Shown here in pieces: positions 8,688-11,914 of a stretch of DNA of 11,914 bases. The stretch is from Cylindrotheca closterium (Eukaryota; Bacillariophyta; Bacillariophyceae; Bacillariales; Bacillariaceae): assembly GCA_933822405.4 (NCBI GenBank), contig CAKOGP040001994.1, positions 1-11,914 on the forward strand. The letters are read 5' to 3'. Both the position numbers and the translations under genes were made by a program. How positions within the stretch are numbered: position 1 is the stretch's first letter; every line of letters starts with the position of its first letter. Below the pieces are notes generated by a model. That model saw only the letters and a list, made by a program, of their open reading frames with translations, was not told the DNA's origin and did not search any database.

Positions 8688-8983
8688 TGTTGAAGATGTA
8701 TTTTGAGATATTTGGAGATTGGAGAATGCGGAGCAGAAACACGAAACGAGGCATTAGACAATGGGTCATCTTGTGTAAGATTGAACAGTGCCTGACAATA
8801 ATGTGAGAAGTATTGACAAGATCAAAGCAAGATCAATACATAAGGAGAAGTGAGTTGAATGCAGTCATGGCAAGATACCAGATGCTGTGCATGACTGAGA
8901 AGCAAGACTAGAAAATAGAGTAAGGAATAATTTAGCTCACAATTGCAAGACCAATAGATTTTACTTCTAGGGAAATTCCAACA
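8688..8983 (+). repeat. Probable 3' LTR (296 bp), right end tentative
   Basis: The LTR starts 'tgttgaagatg' directly after the polypurine tract. The right end is placed at 'ccaaca' because TGTTG and CAACA form the short inverted ends typical of Copia LTRs, giving a believable length. The start is well supported by context. The end rests only on that terminal match, because there is no second LTR in the window to compare and no target duplication was found. Confidence 0.5.
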
Positions 8984-9240
8984 CAAGAGTTTGATGCAAT
9001 GTATAATATAGTGCGCGACACGAGCAATGCAGTAGCTTTCTGAGTTTTTGGGTCAGCATAGTCACCGGAGGATACGTTACTGATCTCATCATCGGGCGAG
9101 GTGGCAATGGTACCTTTTTGAGCTGCACGATCATAGCTGTGTGACAACAAATAGTCTATGAGGACAGTGGAAAAGTCACAACGCGATAAAAGCAATTCCA
9201 CAATAGACAGAAGTGGAACTTGAATGCAGCTCTTCGTCTT
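8932..9240 (-). CDS. Weak ORF or exon fragment, unrecognised
   Basis: The frame is open on the minus strand from about 9243 to a TAA at 8934-8932, about 102 codons. It lacks an in-frame ATG, so on its own it is not a complete gene. The translation looks fairly balanced (LIDYLLSHSYDRAA, then TSPDDEISNVSSGDYADP), but I recognise no family. An 'ag' acceptor-like site ('cattcaag') occurs near 9216. It overlaps the last 52 bases of the proposed LTR. It could be an exon or gene remnant interrupted by the retrotransposon, or a chance open frame. Confidence 0.2.
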   Translation of the reverse strand, partial: KTKSCIQVPLLSIVELLLSRCDFSTVLIDYLLSHSYDRAAQKGTIATSPDDEISNVSSGDYADPKTQKATALLVSRTILYIASNSCVGISLEVKSIGLAIVS

Positions 9241-9351
9241 ATCATTTTATGTAACAAGGTATTCCTCATTTGTATCCTTTCCGCCCGTTGGGTACGGTAT
9301 TTTCTAGATTACCATTACTAGTGCCGAACTGATGGCACCAATAACAAAGCC
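9241..9351. other. Short 3' flank of the vWD-like gene
   Basis: This is the AT-rich stretch past the stop codon of the vWD-like gene. I see no canonical AATAAA on the minus strand, and no gene or repeat. Confidence 0.4.
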
Positions 9352-10641
9352 CTAGTAGGCACCGACCATGTCCATATCTTGGGTGGCCAAGATATCATAG
9401 ACGCACCCCTTGCGATCAAAGTCATCTTTGAGGCTGGCACAAGCGACTTCGGCAGCTTCTTCGGTGATATCCGACTCGGCCAAGCGACGAGCACGTTCGC
9501 CGCGGGGGTCTTCCGGAAGGTAGCACAACTCTGGGAACTGAGGCTTGGCGATCTCATGAAACAACTTGCCATCGGATGGCAAGACTTGCCACTCGAGGCC
9601 GAGCTCATTGAAATCATGCAAGACGGTACTGCCATCACGGGCATAGGTGTTTCCAGTGTTAAAATCACCAGTGATACCAATGGCATTTCCAAAGGACTCC
9701 TCGGTGGCACCAATGATCTTGACACCCACAAACTCCTTGAAGGTCTTGATCTCGATGCTTTGACCGGGATAATCTTTGTCAAGGTCGATGGTATACTTGT
9801 TGTTGCGAGGGCTGATGGTGACTGGGTAGCCACCAAGGTGAGTCAAAGGTCCAAGGTGTTCAAAGTTGATGTGGTAGTGACGCTTGTCGATGCCGTCTTC
9901 CTTGGCAGCTGATCCTTGGACTTCGAGGATATCATTGCCGATGCGAATGGCGGCAGTCGTAATGTAGCTCCAGTACCGAACCATGTTCGTACGGAGGTGG
10001 ATCTCGAGGTCCATGCCTTCCTTGTTGGCAAAGTTTTTGACCTTGGTCATGACAAGATCGCACTGTCCGTGAAACTCAAAGTGCTCGTTCTTCCAGGTGC
10101 GGACTGTGATGAATGAGAAAACCAAAATATATCAGGTCGAGTAGTATACAACAAATGAGCTACTTCTGGTATCGTCGAGCCAGTACTTACAATGAGGGTC
10201 GCCAGTGCTTTCGGTTGTGAATGAAGCAGGAACAGGAAAAGTAGTGTATACGTAACATTCAAAGCCGGTACCGACATTATCCAATGCAAGTTCGCCGGTG
10301 CCTGTATAACTGGTCGTACAAATATCAAAGGGAGCCGGGCAACCTGCAGGACTTGTCCCATCGTCGTAGTGGCAAGCACAAATACCTCCATCACTAATGT
10401 CAAATCCTCGCAATCCACCCAATTCGTTGTTGGTTCGGCAAATCTCATCGCACGAAAACGGGGTTTGATCGTTCACTTCGGCAAGGTCATGAGAGAATGG
10501 ATCGCTACCCTCGCCCTCGGTGTCGGCATTTTTGCAATAAGCACCTCCCAAATGGTTAGTACCTGGAACCTCAACATAACCATTGGAGTGTGAGACACAA
10601 GCGGCAAGGATTGCCAAAACGACTTTCGAAGAGAATTTCAT
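9352..10641 (-). CDS. Secreted von Willebrand factor type D-like protein, two exons
   Basis: Read as join(10641..10191, 10103..9352) on the minus strand, this gives 400 residues. The start MKFSSK at 10641 is chosen because a hydrophobic signal peptide follows (VVLAILAACVSHSNG, residues 7-21) and the context CCAACAATG suits eukaryotic initiation. Residues about 36-130 are Cys-rich (CDEIC, ICAC, and further Cys at 101, 108 and 129), which suggests a disulphide-bonded extracellular module. The vWD hallmark GDPHF sits at 147-151 across the intron, followed by FEFHGQCDLV at about 159. NAIGITGDFNTGNTYARDG (290-308) replaces the usual glycine-rich GNFNG block, and WQV follows at about 322. The C-terminus has a Cys-containing helical tail (ACASLKDDFDRKGCVYDI). 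It is probably secreted or cell-surface; in animals vWD modules mediate assembly and adhesion. Its role here is unknown. Confidence 0.88.
10104..10190 (-). other. Intron of the vWD-like gene (87 bp)
   Basis: The donor GTAAGT (10190-10185) and the acceptor 'catcacag' (ending at 10104) flank an in-frame stop that otherwise ends the first exon. Splicing is phase 1: the T of the last exon-1 codon joins TC to give Phe, producing GDPHFRTW. This restores the conserved vWD motif exactly, which is strong evidence for the junction. Confidence 0.93.
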
Positions 10642-10863
10642 TGTTGGCTCGGTAAAAGTATAGCTTGAAATATTCGGCAGTGTTAAAAATTGTGAGACGT
10701 TTGTTGTAGGTCGTACAGCCTTTGATATTTCACTGACAATAGGAACGAGAATGTACACAGTTTTCGTACGAAAGATACAGAGAGATACCAACATTTTCTG
10801 ACGTGTTAGAGAATTAGGGGAGAGTATTTTTCACCTGAAGTCTATATTTCGGACTATTATTGT

Positions 10864-11025
10864 GAATGACTACATACAACACTCCACTGGAAACAAGTTC
10901 GTCTGCGCCATATATATTATTTCGGAGCAATTGGAAAACAGCTTCATCTGTCATTTCGGAAAAATAAAAAACCTTTTATATATATATCTCGATAGATGTG
11001 TTCGGTCCATTGCTACTGCGTGTAC
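10864..11025. repeat. Direct repeat R1 upstream of the vWD-like gene
   Basis: R1 aligns with R2 at 11213-11353 in the same orientation. Shared blocks include 'gaatgactaca', 'cactccactggaaa', 'atatatattatttcg', 'caattggaaaacagcttcat' and 'gtcatttcgga'; beyond these, 'ttatatat' and 'tccattg' continue the match. It contains a TA-rich tract at about 10976-10987. It begins about 220 bases upstream of the vWD-like ATG. Function unknown. Confidence 0.8.
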
Positions 11026-11100
11026 GTGGTTGCACTCAACCGCGAACTCTGCTGTGGCGCAGACAAACTTTTTTCCCATCCTCGTGCAGTCATTCTGCGT

Positions 11101-11219
11101 GTCATTCATCACATAGACTTCACGTAAGGAAACTCTCATCGAAGCCACAGCGATTCGCCGTGAGAGTTTTCCAACGTGAAGTGCATGTATTCGGACAAAG
11201 ATATTGTATGATGAATGAC
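11101..11219. repeat. Outer 11-bp inverted repeat around the hairpin
   Basis: The sequence 'gtcattcatca' at 11101-11111 has its exact reverse complement 'tgatgaatgac' at 11209-11219. It encloses the hairpin at 11117-11182, so the whole unit of about 119 bp is bounded by short inverted ends. The right end overlaps the start of direct repeat R2, whose own first bases are part of the same motif. Confidence 0.65.
11117..11182. repeat. Hairpin-forming inverted repeat, 23-bp arms
   Basis: The left arm (11117-11139) starts 'acttcacgt' and ends 'aaactctcat'. The right arm (11160-11182) is its near-perfect reverse complement, starting 'gtgagagttt' and ending 'acgtgaagt'. About four mismatches fall near the middle and the inner edge. 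An inner CGAA (11140-11143) and TTCG (11154-11157) can extend the stem past a two-base bulge, leaving a loop of about ten bases. It lies between direct repeats R1 and R2. It could be a small-RNA precursor, an RNA processing hairpin or the core of a miniature transposon. Confidence 0.8.
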
Positions 11220-11353
11220 TACAAACGACACTCCACTGGAAAAATCGTCATATATATATATTATTTCGAATCAATTGGAAAACAGCTTCATCCGTCATTT
11301 CGGAACCAACCTATAGCACTTATATATGATCCATTGGGCACATTCCACTGCTA
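11213..11353. repeat. Direct repeat R2
   Basis: This is the second copy of R1, slightly shorter, with small indels in the TA tract and a divergent distal half. A third short copy (R3) of its left edge follows at 11364. Confidence 0.8.
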
Positions 11354-11363
11354 TATTGAATAT

Positions 11364-11392
11364 CAATGACTACATACGACGCTGGAAACAAG
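11364..11392. repeat. Partial direct repeat R3
   Basis: The sequence 'caatgactacatacgac' followed by 'gctggaaacaag' matches the left edge of R1 and R2 with an internal deletion of about seven bases, then stops matching. Confidence 0.6.
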
Positions 11393-11533
11393 GATGCATC
11401 TTCTGTTACCGATACCTACTGTGTTTCACAGTCGTGGTAAAAATGTAAAAAATAACAAACAGTATTATCGTAGGATGAACACAGCACCAGGGGTATACGG
11501 TACTGTTCCTGCTAGTTTTCTGCACACTTCCGA

Positions 11534-11707
11534 AGTGACTGAGACTGACCCAGATCCTCGGTAGTCTTTGGATGACATGGTGCTGTAACGCATCTGGACC
11601 AGGCACCATTCCCAAAACCACCCTTGTTGTTTGCTAGATGGGTGCACGAATGGATGGCTTCATTCACTCTTGAGATGATAAAATCATTCATAGGCACCAT
11701 TTGTTAT
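11534..11707. repeat. Degenerate repeat in 3' flank, right copy
   Basis: This is the counterpart of 265-437. The core 'accaggcaccatt' is at about 11598-11610, followed by 'acccttgttgtttgct' and 'gatgg'; 'accatttgttat' closes it at about 11696-11707. It lies just downstream, on the minus strand, of the stop codon of the partial gene at the right edge, in the same relation as the left copy to gene 1. Confidence 0.6.
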
Positions 11708-11802
11708 ACAAATTTTCATTCAAACGAGTGTTATATCATAGATATAGAATAGCATGGTGGTGAGCCCCAAACAACAACAATTTTGTTATTTTGTTATGCC
11801 TG

Positions 11803-11914
11803 CTAATGACGCCGTTGTGGATTCATTCCCAAGGCCATCCCATTAGACGTCCTCGTGGTACTTCGTTTTCCTCCTCCTTGTTGGTACACAAAGGTTTGTC
11901 CATTGGGCGTTTGC
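11803..11914 (-). CDS. Gene 2, C-terminal 36 codons, probable paralogue of gene 1
   Basis: A minus-strand frame is open from the window edge to TAG at 11805-11803, with one leading base belonging to a cut codon. It starts QTPNGQTFVYQQGGG, which resembles the gene 1 C-terminus QTPNGQFSIYGD, and then extends about 20 residues further with a basic tail (KRSTTRTS, then MNPQRRH). The match is short, but it is reinforced by the similar 3' flanks in the same relative position. The rest of the gene lies outside the window. No family is recognised. Confidence 0.55.
   Translation of the reverse strand, partial: QTPNGQTFVYQQGGGKRSTTRTSNGMALGMNPQRRH

Larger units (their letters stand above)
5850..8983 (+). 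mobile_element. Decayed Copia-type LTR retrotransposon (CoDi-like), internally deleted
   Basis: Gag with two CCHC knuckles, then Copia reverse transcriptase, then RNase H, then a polypurine tract and a TGTTG-starting LTR, all on the plus strand. This order is diagnostic of Ty1/copia (Pseudoviridae-type) elements. No protease active-site D(S/T)GA motif, no integrase zinc finger and no integrase DDE core are found between gag and reverse transcriptase, where they should be. The internal region is therefore shorter than an intact element by roughly the size of protease plus integrase. The pol part carries three stop codons and two single-base frameshifts. No 5' LTR or target-site duplication was found, so the left boundary is only the start of recognisable gag sequence. 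The element cannot move by itself. Confidence 0.9.

Noticed and set aside
9379..9912. 177-codon plus-strand frame opposite the vWD-like gene
   Set aside because: It is the antisense of a well-supported exon with signal peptide, splice junction and vWD motifs on the minus strand.
11419..11431. Small perfect inverted repeat 'ctgtgtttcacag'
   Set aside because: Five-base arms are expected often by chance in a window this size, and nothing around it supports an operator.

Overview
The window looks like nuclear DNA of a diatom, more likely pennate than centric. Three things point there: short GT-AG introns of about 85-140 bp, a Copia-type retrotransposon whose gag and reverse transcriptase read like the diatom CoDi families, and a secreted von Willebrand type D-like protein of a kind I associate with diatom genomes. 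No bacterial operon structure, rRNA, tRNA or CRISPR array was seen. Species cannot be named from the sequence.

Layout from left to right. (1) Positions 1-475 hold the 3' flank of gene 1, including a degenerate repeat (265-437) that reappears at 11534-11707. (2) Gene 1 (minus strand, coding exons 1070-801 and 706-476) encodes a 166-residue unrecognised Gln/Ser/Pro-rich protein. It has a predicted non-coding first exon whose splice donor lies at 1211. (3) Positions 1187-5304 are a tandem array of a 1376-bp unit: a diverged, shortened copy A beside gene 1, two nearly identical full copies B and C, and a truncated copy D. Each copy carries the first exon and splice donor of gene 1 in the same orientation. 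Copies B-D also carry an AT-rich 33-35 bp minisatellite. (4) Positions 5305-5849 are an apparently gene-free spacer. (5) Positions about 5850-8983 hold a decayed Copia element: an open but N-terminally short gag with two zinc knuckles, no protease or integrase, reverse transcriptase and RNase H broken by two frameshifts and three stops, then a polypurine tract and a probable 3' LTR. No 5' LTR was found. (6) Positions 8984-9351 are mostly non-coding, with one weak minus-strand ORF. (7) A two-exon secreted vWD-like gene lies on the minus strand (10641-9352, 400 residues). (8) Positions 10860-11400 hold diverged direct repeats and a strong 23-bp-arm hairpin. (9) The right edge (11914-11803, minus) is the last 36 codons of a gene whose C-terminus and 3' flank resemble those of gene 1, so it is probably a paralogue.

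The genes do not form a pathway. The most notable structure is the amplification of the upstream region and first exon of gene 1 into a near-identical array, together with evidence that the gene's 3' end and 3' flank exist twice in the window. Whether the array supplies alternative promoters and first exons is inference; RNA data would decide it.
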